Positions 54,346 to 63,606 of a stretch of DNA of 64,000 bases are shown here, piece after piece. The DNA lies in assembly GCF_000412995.1 (NCBI RefSeq), contig NZ_KE332512.1, positions 1-64,000 on the forward strand, in the 5' to 3' direction. Below the pieces are notes generated by a model that did not search any database, was not told where the DNA came from, and saw only the letters and a list, made by a program, of their open reading frames with translations. How positions within the stretch are numbered: the first letter of the stretch is position 1; every line of letters begins with the position of its first letter. The translations under genes and the position numbers were made by a program. The DNA is from Treponema vincentii F0403 (GTDB taxonomy: Bacteria > Spirochaetota > Spirochaetia > Treponematales > Treponemataceae).

Positions 54346-54858
54346 ATGAGAACAAGAGAAGCAATCGATGCCGATATTGCAGCTGCGCAGTCGGAACTGC
54401 AGAATGTACACGGTACTACAACGGAAGTATATGCACGCATAGTCGGTTATTACCGTTCCGTCCGTAACTGGAATAAGGGCAAGCGTGAAGAATTTTCGGA
54501 GCGGAAAATGTTCGAGCGCGAAAATCCGAAAACACACGTATATGCCGGTCAAAGTGCCGTATTAGACATGGGGACAACGTCCGTTCAGTATCCTGCGTTT
54601 TTCGAGGTATATACACGGAAAACGTGTCCTAATTGCCCGCCTGTCAAAGACTATTGCAGCAGTCTCGGTATTGCCGTCCGGTATATCGATGCCGATACCG
54701 AGGAGGGTATTAAAGCGGCTGCAAAGCACGGAGTACGCTCATGTCCAACCGTTATCATGTATAACGAGGCGGAAAAAGAACTTTCGCGTGCATATTCCGT
54801 TGCCGATCTTAAAGCCCATCATTTTACCCCTTATACGGCCGAAGCGGTTATCGCTTAA
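54346..54858 (+). CDS. NrdD C-terminal-like segment fused to a thioredoxin-like domain
   Basis: 170 aa. Residues 25-58 (ARIVGYYRSVRNWNKGKREEF) match the conserved segment near the end of class III ribonucleotide reductases (NrdD). Residues 85-165 form a small thioredoxin/glutaredoxin-like domain with the active motif CPNCP. The large catalytic domain of NrdD is absent. It may serve as the NrdD electron donor or glycyl-radical partner. GGCGGGTGAG precedes the ATG, and nrdG follows three bases after its stop. Confidence 0.75.
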   Translation: MRTREAIDADIAAAQSELQNVHGTTTEVYARIVGYYRSVRNWNKGKREEFSERKMFERENPKTHVYAGQSAVLDMGTTSVQYPAFFEVYTRKTCPNCPPVKDYCSSLGIAVRYIDADTEEGIKAAAKHGVRSCPTVIMYNEAEKELSRAYSVADLKAHHFTPYTAEAVIA

Positions 54859-54861
54859 GCT

Positions 54862-55632
54862 ATGAATGTCGGCCTGCAGAAAACCACGCTTGTAAACTAC
54901 CCGCATCGGGTTGCGGCGGCGGTTTTTCTGCCGGGCTGTAACCTGCGCTGCCCCTATTGCTATAATAGTGAGCTTGTGTGCGCATCGATTTTCGAGGGAC
55001 CGATGCGTAATCCGCTGCAGTCCGGCAACAATGACTACGTACCTATTGAAGCAGTCTATGAGCATATCGAAAAGCGGAAGGCTGTACTGCAAGGGCTGGT
55101 TATTTCGGGCGGCGAAGCGTTGCTGTCGCCGGTTTTGACGGAACTTATCTTACGGGCGAAAAAGGCCGGCCTTGCTGTCAAGCTTGATACAAACGGTTTA
55201 TTGCCGGATGCCTTATCTATGCTGCTGCATGATAAAACGCTTTGTCCGGATATGATAGCCATCGATATAAAAACCGATCCTGCCCGTTATCATGAACTCA
55301 AGTTCTGCCGCCCTGCCGGTACTGCTCCGGTATCTCTAGAACCGGGAGCGGTTCTTAAACGGACGCTCATGCTCTTACGTCAAAAAGAAACGTTTTGCCG
55401 GCCGGTAGAAATAGAGTACCGGACGGTTCTTGTACCGCCGCTTATTACCGCTAAAGATATATGCGCTATTGCAGACGTGCTTCCTTCCGATGCCGCATGG
55501 TTTTTTGCACCTTTTTTACCGGGAAACTGTCTTAATCCTAAATGGAATGCTATCCGCCCCTATACTCAGGCGGAAACGGAAGAACTTATCCGGTTTGCCG
55601 CAACGAAGATACCCAATAGCCGTTTACGATAA
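54862..55632 (+). CDS. nrdG: Anaerobic ribonucleotide reductase activating protein
   Basis: 256-aa radical SAM enzyme. C26, C30 and C33 of CNLRCPYCYNS hold the 4Fe-4S cluster; the GGE-type motif LVISGGEALLSPV binds SAM. It makes the glycyl radical on NrdD for anaerobic DNA precursor synthesis. It is longer than E. coli NrdG (about 154 aa) and nearer the pyruvate formate-lyase activase-like group. It is in an operon with the upstream NrdD-tail protein, which supports the role. No nrdD is in the window. Confidence 0.88.
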   Translation: MNVGLQKTTLVNYPHRVAAAVFLPGCNLRCPYCYNSELVCASIFEGPMRNPLQSGNNDYVPIEAVYEHIEKRKAVLQGLVISGGEALLSPVLTELILRAKKAGLAVKLDTNGLLPDALSMLLHDKTLCPDMIAIDIKTDPARYHELKFCRPAGTAPVSLEPGAVLKRTLMLLRQKETFCRPVEIEYRTVLVPPLITAKDICAIADVLPSDAAWFFAPFLPGNCLNPKWNAIRPYTQAETEELIRFAATKIPNSRLR

Positions 55633-55687
55633 TTGTACGATAATAATAATAGTTGATTGACGAGAAATTGATGTATGAGGGTGAAAA

Positions 55688-55761
<74 letters not shown>

Positions 55762-55871
55762 AAGAAAGCACAATACTAATGTATTTTACCGCTTTAGTCA
55801 AGGGTATCTGAAAGGGTAAAGGCATCGGCCTTTGGACTGCATACTTGACGCGGTAACCGTTGAGCTTCTTT

Positions 55872-57296
55872 TTAGCGGATTTTCAGCTGCGAATAGAGCT
55901 TTTTACCCGCAGTATTTTTAGGAATCGCGTCGATAAAAAAAATATGAAATACCTTTGCGGGGAGCCGCGTCGTTTGTGCCAGATATTCCGACACTGCGCG
56001 GTGCCGTTCTTCGGCTTCCAGCGTTGTGTAAATGCAGAGAAGGTCGTCCTGCCCTATACAGGCAAATTCGGCATCGGGGAACGCTGCGGAAAGCAGCCGT
56101 TCGGTATCGTCAAGATTAACCCGGTTCCCGAATACCTTGATGAACCGTTTTTTTCTCCCGACGATAAAAAAATAACCGTCGGAATCTTGTTTTGCCATAT
56201 CGCCGGTATGCAGCGTTCCGTGCCATTCGTCTCCTTTCGATAAATCCTCAGCGCATTCCGCATAGCCCATTGCAACATTCGACCCGTGGTACACCAGTTC
56301 GCCGACAGTGTCTGGCGCGGTAATCTCGGTACCCGTTTCGTCGATCAGTTTGAGTGCGCCGCCGGGAACGGCAATGCCCATGCTGCCGCACTTTTCCAGT
56401 GTTTTATCGGGCAGCAGATATGCCATGCGCGGCGCGGCTTCGGTCTGTCCGTACATCACAAAGAAGCGCCGGCCGGTATTCAAACTCCACTCGCCGAATT
56501 TCTTATGCAGTTCGTACGGCAGCTTTCCCCCCGCTTGAGTGAGCGTTTTAAGCGCCGGCAGCTCCATTTCGGTCAACCGTAAACGGGAAAATATTTGATA
56601 GGTGTAGGGGATTCCGACAAGCGAGCTGACGTTTTCCCGTTTGACACGTTCCCAGAACGCAGCGGTTAGGATATCGTGTCCGCTCAATATAATGGTTGCC
56701 CCCATAAGGGCATGGCTGTTGATAATCGACATTCCGTATGAATAACTCATCGGCAGCATGGTTATCGGGCGTTCCTTGTCGGTGATATGCAGGTATTCTG
56801 CAATTGAGCGCGCGTTTTCACAAATATTGCGGTATGTCAGGCGCACAAGTTTAGGGCTGCCGGTGCTCCCCGATGTAGTAAGGAGCAATGCCAAATCCTG
56901 AAAAAGCTCCGGCCCTTTTGTATCCGATTGGAGTAATAGGCTGTCCGCTATTGCAGTAACGGTTTTATTCATTGGGAGAATTTTTTTTGTTTCTTCCGGC
57001 ACATCGTGCGGAATGTAATAAAAAGCGGGGCGGTAGGTTTTGATTAAATGCTGCAAAAGATCCGGCGCGATATGTGCGTCCAACAGGAGCGGTACGGCGC
57101 CTGCCTTTAAACAGCCGAGGTAACCGAGCAGTGTTCCGCGGGAATTGCTGCAGAGTAAAAACACCAGCTGATGTGCTGCCTCTTTTGAAAACACCGCTGC
57201 AGCCGTATCGATTTCACTGTAATGTACTGTCTCACCGTTATCGGTTATCGCCAATACCCGCTGAGGGTCTTCTTCGGCATACCGTAATATATCCAT
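55872..57296 (-). CDS. AMP-dependent acyl/aryl ligase
   Basis: 474 aa, ANL superfamily. The ATP-binding P-loop LLLTTSGSTGSPKLVRLTYR is near residue 150; the A5-like MYGQTEA is near 295; the hinge region GYFFIVGRKKRFIKVFGNRV is near 405; the catalytic Lys is in PKNTAGKKLYSQL. It activates a carboxylic acid as its adenylate. The C-terminal domain is short. No ACP gene is adjacent. GGGGGAAGG precedes ATG 57296. The substrate cannot be named; fatty acid or aryl acid possible. Confidence 0.88.
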   Translation of the reverse strand: MDILRYAEEDPQRVLAITDNGETVHYSEIDTAAAVFSKEAAHQLVFLLCSNSRGTLLGYLGCLKAGAVPLLLDAHIAPDLLQHLIKTYRPAFYYIPHDVPEETKKILPMNKTVTAIADSLLLQSDTKGPELFQDLALLLTTSGSTGSPKLVRLTYRNICENARSIAEYLHITDKERPITMLPMSYSYGMSIINSHALMGATIILSGHDILTAAFWERVKRENVSSLVGIPYTYQIFSRLRLTEMELPALKTLTQAGGKLPYELHKKFGEWSLNTGRRFFVMYGQTEAAPRMAYLLPDKTLEKCGSMGIAVPGGALKLIDETGTEITAPDTVGELVYHGSNVAMGYAECAEDLSKGDEWHGTLHTGDMAKQDSDGYFFIVGRKKRFIKVFGNRVNLDDTERLLSAAFPDAEFACIGQDDLLCIYTTLEAEERHRAVSEYLAQTTRLPAKVFHIFFIDAIPKNTAGKKLYSQLKIR

Positions 57297-57374
57297 AGCC
57301 TTCCCCCTTATGCGGCTGCCTTCTTTGTTGCGCAAAATTTTCTGTTTTTGATTTTAGAAGCGGGCCACCGCACT

Positions 57375-59039
57375 TTATACTGTTTTGCTGAGCGTTTCGG
57401 AAATACTGAACGCGCAGTCTCCGATCTTTTCAATTGTCCGTACCATATCGATATACAAGAGCTCAGCCTTGACATTTGCTCCTTCTTCCAAACGGTTCCG
57501 TGCAAGTTTTTTCAGATTACTGCGCATGGCATCGATTGTCTGCTCCATTTCATCGGCAAGCGCCAGTTGATCCTGTGCCAACGGTTTGTTTAAGTGATCG
57601 TGTACAAAGTGAATAAACTGGTTAACAACGCCGAGGTAGGGCAAAAGCTTATCCATATCTTCCTTCGGGATGTTAAGCTTTTTCTTCTTGCTCTTTTCGA
57701 TATGCAGTCCCAATTCATAAATATGATCGGTCATATTTTCAAGGTGATCGACAATAGTCAGCATCAGCCGCACGTTATGCGCCGCTTTAACGCTGAGCGA
57801 CAAGCGGGAGGTTGCAATTAAGAAGCGGGATAATTCTTCCTGCATTTGATCTGCATAGTCCTCTTGTTGTACAAGCTGCGCAATGACTGTTTCAACGGAA
57901 CCTTTGTAATCGTCTTCCAGTAAGGGGCGAATCGTATCGAACATCTTCCGTACGACCATAGACATCATGCTGATTTCCCGCTCAGCTTGCAGAATATACG
58001 CTTCGATATTTTCTTTAATTGCCGTTTCGCTCGGTATAACCAGCTGATATCGCTCCGGCGATTCGTTTCCTTTGTCTTTAACAAGCCATTCTACAAAGCG
58101 CGCAATGTACGGAATAAACGGGAGAGCAATCAAGGTATTGATAATATTGAATAATGAGTGAAAGAGGGCAAGCCGGATGGTTATGTTTGCAAGTCTGCTG
58201 CCTTCCGGCGTTAGGCGATACAACAACGCGAGCGACGGTTTAAAAAAGATTAAGAATAAAAGCGCACCGCATACGTTAAACAGTACGTGCACCATAGCCG
58301 TTCTGCGCGCATTGAGTTTACTTCCGATTGCCGCGATAACGGCATCGATCGTGGAACCGACATTACTGCCGAGTACGCTTGCCGCAGCGAATTCCATACC
58401 GATAACTTTGCCATAAGCCATGGTCAAAATAATAGCGGTGGTTGCGGACGAAGAGTGTAAGATGATTGTTAAAAGGAAGCCTGCAACAAAGCCTATGATA
58501 ATACTGTAGATACTGTCGTTTGCGGCGAAGGATAAGAATGACAGGTTATCGGCGGACAGATCCGGCATCAGTGAAGAGAGAATGCCGAGTCCCGTAAAAA
58601 GCAGGCCGAACCCCATAACGCCTTCCCCTAGACTTTCCTGGTGGATCCTTTTAAAGAAGGTAAGGAAGAAGCCGATGCCGAATGCCGGTATTGCAATTTC
58701 GGCGAGTTTGAGCTGAAAACCGACCAGCGCGACAATCCACGCGGTAACCGTTGTACCGATGTTAGCACCGAAGATAACGCCGATTGCCTGTGTCAGCGAG
58801 AGAAGTCCCGCATTAACAAACGAAACGGTCATAACGGTGGTTGCGCCCGATGACTGAACAATAGCGGTAACTGCAAAACCGGTAAGTACGGCAAGAACTC
58901 TGTTTCCGGTCATCATATTGAGGATTCGATGGAGACTTCCTCCGGCACTTTTCTGGATACCTTCGCTCATCAATTTCATGCCGTATAAAATGAAGCCGAG
59001 ACTCCCCAGCGCTTGCAGCAATATTACAACTATATTCAT
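57375..59039 (-). CDS. Na/Pi cotransporter-family protein with PhoU-like domain
   Basis: 554 aa. The N-terminal 310 residues are membrane-spanning with two inverted repeats of the PNaS motif: IVQSSGATTVMTVSFVNAG with GANIGTTVTAW, and LHSSSATTAIILTMAYG with GSNVGSTIDAV. The C-terminal 200 residues are helical and PhoU-like. It likely imports phosphate with sodium. In spirochaetes this type is common. Followed by the ligase gene after about 78 bp. Confidence 0.92.
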   Translation of the reverse strand: MNIVVILLQALGSLGFILYGMKLMSEGIQKSAGGSLHRILNMMTGNRVLAVLTGFAVTAIVQSSGATTVMTVSFVNAGLLSLTQAIGVIFGANIGTTVTAWIVALVGFQLKLAEIAIPAFGIGFFLTFFKRIHQESLGEGVMGFGLLFTGLGILSSLMPDLSADNLSFLSFAANDSIYSIIIGFVAGFLLTIILHSSSATTAIILTMAYGKVIGMEFAAASVLGSNVGSTIDAVIAAIGSKLNARRTAMVHVLFNVCGALLFLIFFKPSLALLYRLTPEGSRLANITIRLALFHSLFNIINTLIALPFIPYIARFVEWLVKDKGNESPERYQLVIPSETAIKENIEAYILQAEREISMMSMVVRKMFDTIRPLLEDDYKGSVETVIAQLVQQEDYADQMQEELSRFLIATSRLSLSVKAAHNVRLMLTIVDHLENMTDHIYELGLHIEKSKKKKLNIPKEDMDKLLPYLGVVNQFIHFVHDHLNKPLAQDQLALADEMEQTIDAMRSNLKKLARNRLEEGANVKAELLYIDMVRTIEKIGDCAFSISETLSKTV

Positions 59040-59061
59040 GCCGACAGCATAGCAAAAGCTC

Positions 59062-59414
59062 CCTTAAAATGCAACAGCCGAAAAAATATGAATTTTTGAG
59101 GCTGTTGCATTGGGTGCGCGAAAAGCGCACACGTTAATAAGCAAGTTTCCGATTAAGGGAACTTGACGGTTAAGGTGAGCGGCGCTATTTTAGACGCTCA
59201 CCTTATACCTTCCTTAAAATGCAACAGCCGAAAAAATATGAATTTTTGAGGCTGTTGCATTGGGTGCGCGAAAAGCGCACACGTTAATAAGCAAGTTTCC
59301 GATTAAGGGAACTTGACGGTTAAGGTGAGCGGCGCTATTTTAGACGCTCACCTTATACCGCCCTTAAAATGCAACAGCCGAAAAAATATGAATTTTTGAG
59401 GCTGTTGCATTGGG
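59062..59414. repeat. 150-bp tandem repeat, 2.35 copies
   Basis: Copy 1 starts at 59062, copy 2 at 59212, and a partial copy 3 at 59362, each with CCTTAAAATGCAACAGCC. Copies 1 and 2 are almost identical. Each full unit holds three hairpins: AATGCAACAGCC/GGCTGTTGCATT (59068-59111 in copy 1), GTGCGC/GCGCAC (59114-59130) and TAAGGTGAGCG/CGCTCACCTTA (59171-59205). The first lacks a clean T tract but can terminate the leftward or rightward transcript. Confidence 0.9.
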
Positions 59415-59429
59415 CATTTTTAGCGGCCG

Positions 59430-59458
59430 TTGACATAAATTATCGTACACTATAAAAT
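59430..59458 (+). promoter_or_regulatory. ppdK promoter
   Basis: TTGACA (59430-59435), then TATAAA at 59451 (15-base gap) or TAAAAT at 59453 (17-base gap). It follows directly after the last repeat copy. A second TATAAT at 59481-59486 has no matching -35. Confidence 0.55.
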
Positions 59459-59532
59459 AATGCCATTGTCTATAGGACTGTATAATAGGTCTCTAATCTA
59501 TTTTTATCTACTTTTTATTAAGGAAGGAAATC

Positions 59533-62295
59533 ATGGCAGAAGAAAAGTATGTCTATTTCTTCGGAAATGGCAAGGCGGAAGGCAACGGCGAAATGAAGCA
59601 GCTGCTTGGTGGTAAAGGAGCCGGTTTGGCCGAAATGACCCGTGCGAAGTTGCCCGTTCCCGCAGGTTTTACAATTACCACTGAAGTTTGTCAATTGTAT
59701 TATTCAAATAATAAAAAATATCCTGCCGGCTTGGAGAAGGCTGTAAAAGAAAATTTACAGAAACTGGAAAAAGCTGCCGGTAAGAAGCTTGGTGATCCGA
59801 ATGATCCGCTTTTGGTTTCAGTCCGATCGGGAGCTCCCGTTTCGATGCCCGGTATGATGGAAACGATTTTGAACCTCGGCTTAACCGATAAGTCGGTTGA
59901 AGGCTTGGCAAAGAAGACGTCGAACCGCCGCTTTGCATTGGATGCATATCGCCGTTTCATTATGATGTACGGTTCCACGGCAATGGGTATTGACCGCATT
60001 AAGTTTGATGATCTTTTTGATGAGGTAAAAGAAAAACATACCCGCGGGCGCTTAAACATTGCTGCAGACAAGAAAGTCGGCGATACTGATGTAAATGAAG
60101 ATGAGCTTGCAGAAGTTATCACAAAATTTAAGGCTCTTTATAAAAAAGAGATTAAAGAAGAATTCCCGCAAGATCCCATCGAACAGCTTTGGGGCGCTAT
60201 CGGAGCGGTATTCAATTCTTGGATGGCTGAAAAAGCGGTTACCTACCGCCGTGTAGAAAACCTCGTCGGAATTAAGGGCACTGCAGTCAACGTTATGCAG
60301 ATGGTATTCGGTAACAAGGGGAATACCTCCGGTACCGGCGTCTGCTTTACCCGCGATCCCAATAGCGGTGAAAACGTATTCTACGGCGATTACCTCTTTA
60401 ATGCACAAGGTGAAGACGTTGTTGCAGGTATCCGTACTCCTATTAAACTTTCCGAGTTCGAAAAAGAAGATAAAAAAGCGTATGACCAGCTTTGCAAAGT
60501 CCGCGCGCTGTTGGAAGAGCACTACAAAGATATGCAGGATATGGAGTTCACCGTAGAAGAAGGTACGCTCTATATGCTCCAGTGCCGTACCGGTAAACGT
60601 TCTCCTGCCGCCGCTTTCAGAATGGCAGTCGATATGGTAAATGAAGGGCTTATCACAAAAGAAGAAGCGATTATGCGCATTAAGGCAAGCGATATCGAAG
60701 GTATCTTCTATCCTGCCATCGACTATAAGCAAGCCAACTTGAAATCCGCTTTACTTGTCAGCGGAATTGCCGCAGTTCCGGGCGCTGCAACCGGAAGAAT
60801 CTGTTTTTCCGCCGCTAAGGCAGAAGAACTTGCAGCAAAGAAAGAAAAGGCAATCCTTGTACGCAAGGAAACCAGCCCCGAAGATGTTGGCGGTATGCAT
60901 GCCGCACAAGGTATTTTGACCGCAACCGGCGGAAAAACGAGCCATGCGGCCGTTGTTGCACGCGGTTGGGGCAAATGCTGTATCGTCGGATGCGAAAAAC
61001 TTGTGATCGATTACGAAAAAGGCGAATGCAGCTACAACGGTGTTACACTCAAGGAAGGCGATTTTATCACACTTGACGGAACCAAAGGCGATGTGTATGT
61101 CGGCGAGCTGAAATTGGTGCAGGCAAAACAGCCTGAATCATATAAGACTTTGATGAAGTGGGTTGATGAAACACGTACCATTAAAGTGCGCACCAATGCG
61201 GATCAGCCTGACGATGCAAAGGTTGCCCTTGAACACGGTGCAGAGGGTATCGGATTGTGCCGCACCGAGCACATGTTCTTTAATGATGAAAAGCGCATCC
61301 TTGCAATCCGCGAGATGATTGTTGCGGACAGCACCGAAGGACGTAAAAAGGCTTTGGCTAAGCTGCTTCCGATTCAGACCAAGGACTTTGAAGGTATCTT
61401 TAAGGTTATGGACGGAAAGGGCGTTACCATCCGCTTAATCGATCCTCCGCTGCATGAATTTGTACCGCATGATAAGGAAGGCCAGCAGAAATTGGCCGAA
61501 GCGCTCAACATCAGCTTTGCAAGTGTAAAGGAACGGGTAGAACAGCTCCATGAAGCAAACCCGATGCTCGGACACCGCGGCTGCCGTTTGGCAATTACCT
61601 ATCCCGAAATCCTCGAAATGCAGGTAACCGCTATCATTACCGCTGCGTGCAACGTACATAAAAAAGGTATTACGGTGCTGCCCGAAATTATGATTCCGCT
61701 GACCATCGATCCTAAAGAATTTGCGATCCTTGAAGCGAGAGTCCGCAGCGTTGCCGATGCAATTCTTAAAAAGCACGATGCTAAGATTAAATACTTGGTC
61801 GGTACGATGATTGAAACACCGCGCGCGGCTTTATTGGCCGATAAGATCGCCGAACGGGCTGAGTTCTTCTCGTTCGGAACCAACGACTTAACACAGATGA
61901 CGTTGGGCATAAGCCGCGACGATGCTGCGAAGTTCTTACCTGCATACGTTGATGAACAAAAAGCCGGTGTATTCCCGGCCGATCCGTTCCAGTCTTTGGA
62001 TCAGGAAGGCGTTGGCTTGCTCGTTAAAGAAGGTATTGCAAAAGGCCGTTCAACCCGCCCCGAATTAAAGGTCGGTATCTGCGGCGAACACGGCGGTGAT
62101 TTGGAATCCGTCAAGTTCTGCTGCCGTGCCGGAATGTCGTATGTTTCGGCATCGCCCTTCCGTGTTCCGATTGCCCGCCTTGCTGCTGCACAGGCTGCAA
62201 TAGAGGATAAAAAGGCCGGAGCTAAAAAAACGGCTAAGACAACAAAGTCTGCTAAAACGGGGAAATCTACCAAAACCGCAACGAAGAAAAAGTAA
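59533..62295 (+). CDS. ppdK: Pyruvate, phosphate dikinase
   Basis: 920 aa. Interconverts pyruvate + ATP + Pi and PEP + AMP + PPi, central in anaerobe energy metabolism. N-terminal ATP-grasp domain (1-340, GGKGAGLAEMTR at 27-38), the swivelling phosphohistidine domain (TATGGKTSHAAVVARG; His about 474) and a C-terminal PEP/pyruvate TIM barrel (GLCRTEHMFF, TNDLTQMTLGISRDD, VGICGEHGGD). Normal length is about 875-880, so the Lys/Thr/Ala-rich end (about 888-920) is extra. AAGGAAGG precedes the ATG. Confidence 0.96.
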   Translation: MAEEKYVYFFGNGKAEGNGEMKQLLGGKGAGLAEMTRAKLPVPAGFTITTEVCQLYYSNNKKYPAGLEKAVKENLQKLEKAAGKKLGDPNDPLLVSVRSGAPVSMPGMMETILNLGLTDKSVEGLAKKTSNRRFALDAYRRFIMMYGSTAMGIDRIKFDDLFDEVKEKHTRGRLNIAADKKVGDTDVNEDELAEVITKFKALYKKEIKEEFPQDPIEQLWGAIGAVFNSWMAEKAVTYRRVENLVGIKGTAVNVMQMVFGNKGNTSGTGVCFTRDPNSGENVFYGDYLFNAQGEDVVAGIRTPIKLSEFEKEDKKAYDQLCKVRALLEEHYKDMQDMEFTVEEGTLYMLQCRTGKRSPAAAFRMAVDMVNEGLITKEEAIMRIKASDIEGIFYPAIDYKQANLKSALLVSGIAAVPGAATGRICFSAAKAEELAAKKEKAILVRKETSPEDVGGMHAAQGILTATGGKTSHAAVVARGWGKCCIVGCEKLVIDYEKGECSYNGVTLKEGDFITLDGTKGDVYVGELKLVQAKQPESYKTLMKWVDETRTIKVRTNADQPDDAKVALEHGAEGIGLCRTEHMFFNDEKRILAIREMIVADSTEGRKKALAKLLPIQTKDFEGIFKVMDGKGVTIRLIDPPLHEFVPHDKEGQQKLAEALNISFASVKERVEQLHEANPMLGHRGCRLAITYPEILEMQVTAIITAACNVHKKGITVLPEIMIPLTIDPKEFAILEARVRSVADAILKKHDAKIKYLVGTMIETPRAALLADKIAERAEFFSFGTNDLTQMTLGISRDDAAKFLPAYVDEQKAGVFPADPFQSLDQEGVGLLVKEGIAKGRSTRPELKVGICGEHGGDLESVKFCCRAGMSYVSASPFRVPIARLAAAQAAIEDKKAGAKKTAKTTKSAKTGKSTKTATKKK

Positions 62296-62326
62296 ATAAT
62301 CGTTAGTTGATATAACTTGCGACCGG

Positions 62327-62370
62327 AAGGCTGTCTGAAAATATAAGTTTTTGGGCAGCCTTTTTATTTT
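62327..62370 (+). terminator. ppdK terminator
   Basis: AAGGCTG (62327-62333) pairs with CAGCCTT (62356-62362), with further imperfect pairing inside, and the 3' arm runs into TTTTTATTTT. It lies 31 bases after the ppdK stop, so it is a good intrinsic terminator. Confidence 0.8.
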
Positions 62371-62407
62371 ATAGTTTGATACCGGACATTATAATATATC
62401 GATAGGG

Positions 62408-62546
62408 CATCTCTAAAAACTCGGTTAGATTTTTAGAGATGTCCGACGAGTCTTTTTGATAAGTCTTTATATTTTTATGACTTATCAAAAAACATCGCAA
62501 AAAGAATCTAAGGAAAACCTCTAAAAAACTGAGATTTTTAGAGGTT
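62408..62546. repeat. Three tandem stem-loops, two of the CTCTAAAAA type
   Basis: CATCTCTAAAAA / TTTTTAGAGATG (62408-62419 / 62430-62441), TTTTTGATAAGTC / GACTTATCAAAAA (62453-62465 / 62479-62491), AACCTCTAAAAA / TTTTTAGAGGTT (62516-62527 / 62535-62546). All are perfect. The first and third match the stem type at 7512-7557. Confidence 0.85.
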
Positions 62547-62599
62547 CCCAGTATTGTAGAAATAGAGTCGGATGTAGTTATACGAGCAAGGTAATTAAT

Positions 62600-63602
62600 A
62601 TGGGAAGATATAGAGCAATATATACCGAAAATCAAAATGGTGACGGATATGAGGCTGAAAAAAACAAAACGGAAAAAATATGGCTGCGCAGAAAACTGAT
62701 GGCGGTGATCAGCTGTATGCTGATTATGGGTATTGTCGTACAAGGCCATTTTGCAGTCAAAGCCGTAAAAAGAATGGTTCGTGAACAAGCAGAAACAGCT
62801 CTGGTTGATAAAACGGAAGCGGTCGCTGATATGTTAGATAAAGAAACTACCGCTTTTTTTCAATATGTCGAAGTGCTGGCCCATGCGCCGGTGTTTACTG
62901 ATTGGTCTATCCCCAATAGTAAGAAAGCAAAGATAGTGTATGAACAAGTTGCTTTTAACGATGCAATCCGTGGAATAGTGTTTTGTGGTATGGATGGGCA
63001 CGGCTTTATAAATAGCGGTGAACGAGTATCTGCTTTAAACGAAGAATGGTTTAGAGCGGCGGCAAGCGGGAAACATTTTGTTTCAGAACCGACTGTTTTT
63101 TCATCCATAAATATCGTATCGTTTATCTTTGCGGTTCCTATCCGCATGGGTGATAAAATTACTGGTGTACTAAGCATGATTGTTTCATCGGATTTTTTTC
63201 TCGAAAAAAATCGAATCCATAACAGTAGGACATACCGGCTATAGTTCCGTACTCGGTTCAACGGGAATAATAATCGCCGACAGGGATCAACATTTTGTAG
63301 AAAATAAGTACAATATCATATCGGAAGCAGCAGCAGATGAAAGTCTTGCATCTCTTAAGGTTTTTATAGAGACTGCGTTAACCGGTCAAACAGGGGTTGG
63401 TCGCTACACGTTTATGCAACTTCCTTATATGGCTGCATATTCTACCATGCAGACTACCGGATGGACGGTCATCCTTAAAGCTCCTGAGTTGGAATTAACT
63501 GGAGCTGCAAAAAAGTTTACTAGTATGGTCGTTGTGACAAGTGTCCTTTTCCTCGTAGCTGCAATAACTATTGCGGGTGTAGCAATACGGAAAATTGTAT
63601 AA
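62600..63602 (+). pseudogene. Frameshifted, truncated Cache-type chemoreceptor
   Basis: Frame 1 (62600-63244) gives a TM (AVISCMLIMGIVVQGHFAVK) and the first part of a dCache ligand domain. One extra A in the seven-A run at 63204-63210 shifts the frame; the downstream frame continues the domain (IESITVGHTGYSSVLGSTGI to GVGRYTFM, PYMAAYSTMQTTGWTVILKA) and the second TM. It then stops at 63602 where HAMP should start. No signalling domain follows. The slip could be a sequencing error, but the missing half cannot. Confidence 0.8.
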
Positions 63603-63606
63603 TTCG

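Larger units (their letters stand above)
59040..59532. other. Intergenic repeat region upstream of ppdK
   Basis: About 493 bp without a gene. It contains two full and one partial copy of a 150-bp repeat (59062-59414) followed by the ppdK promoter region. Reading frames in it are trivial. Confidence 0.8.
62296..62599. other. Intergenic region with terminator and three hairpins
   Basis: No gene. It contains the ppdK terminator and three successive perfect stem-loops (62408-62441, 62453-62491, 62516-62546). An opposing ORF at 62369-62788 overlaps these hairpins and is rejected. Confidence 0.7.

Noticed and set aside
62369-62788. 139-aa minus-strand ORF near the receptor
   Set aside because: It overlaps the three hairpins and antisense of the Cache gene; its composition mirrors the hairpin arms and no ribosome site is present.
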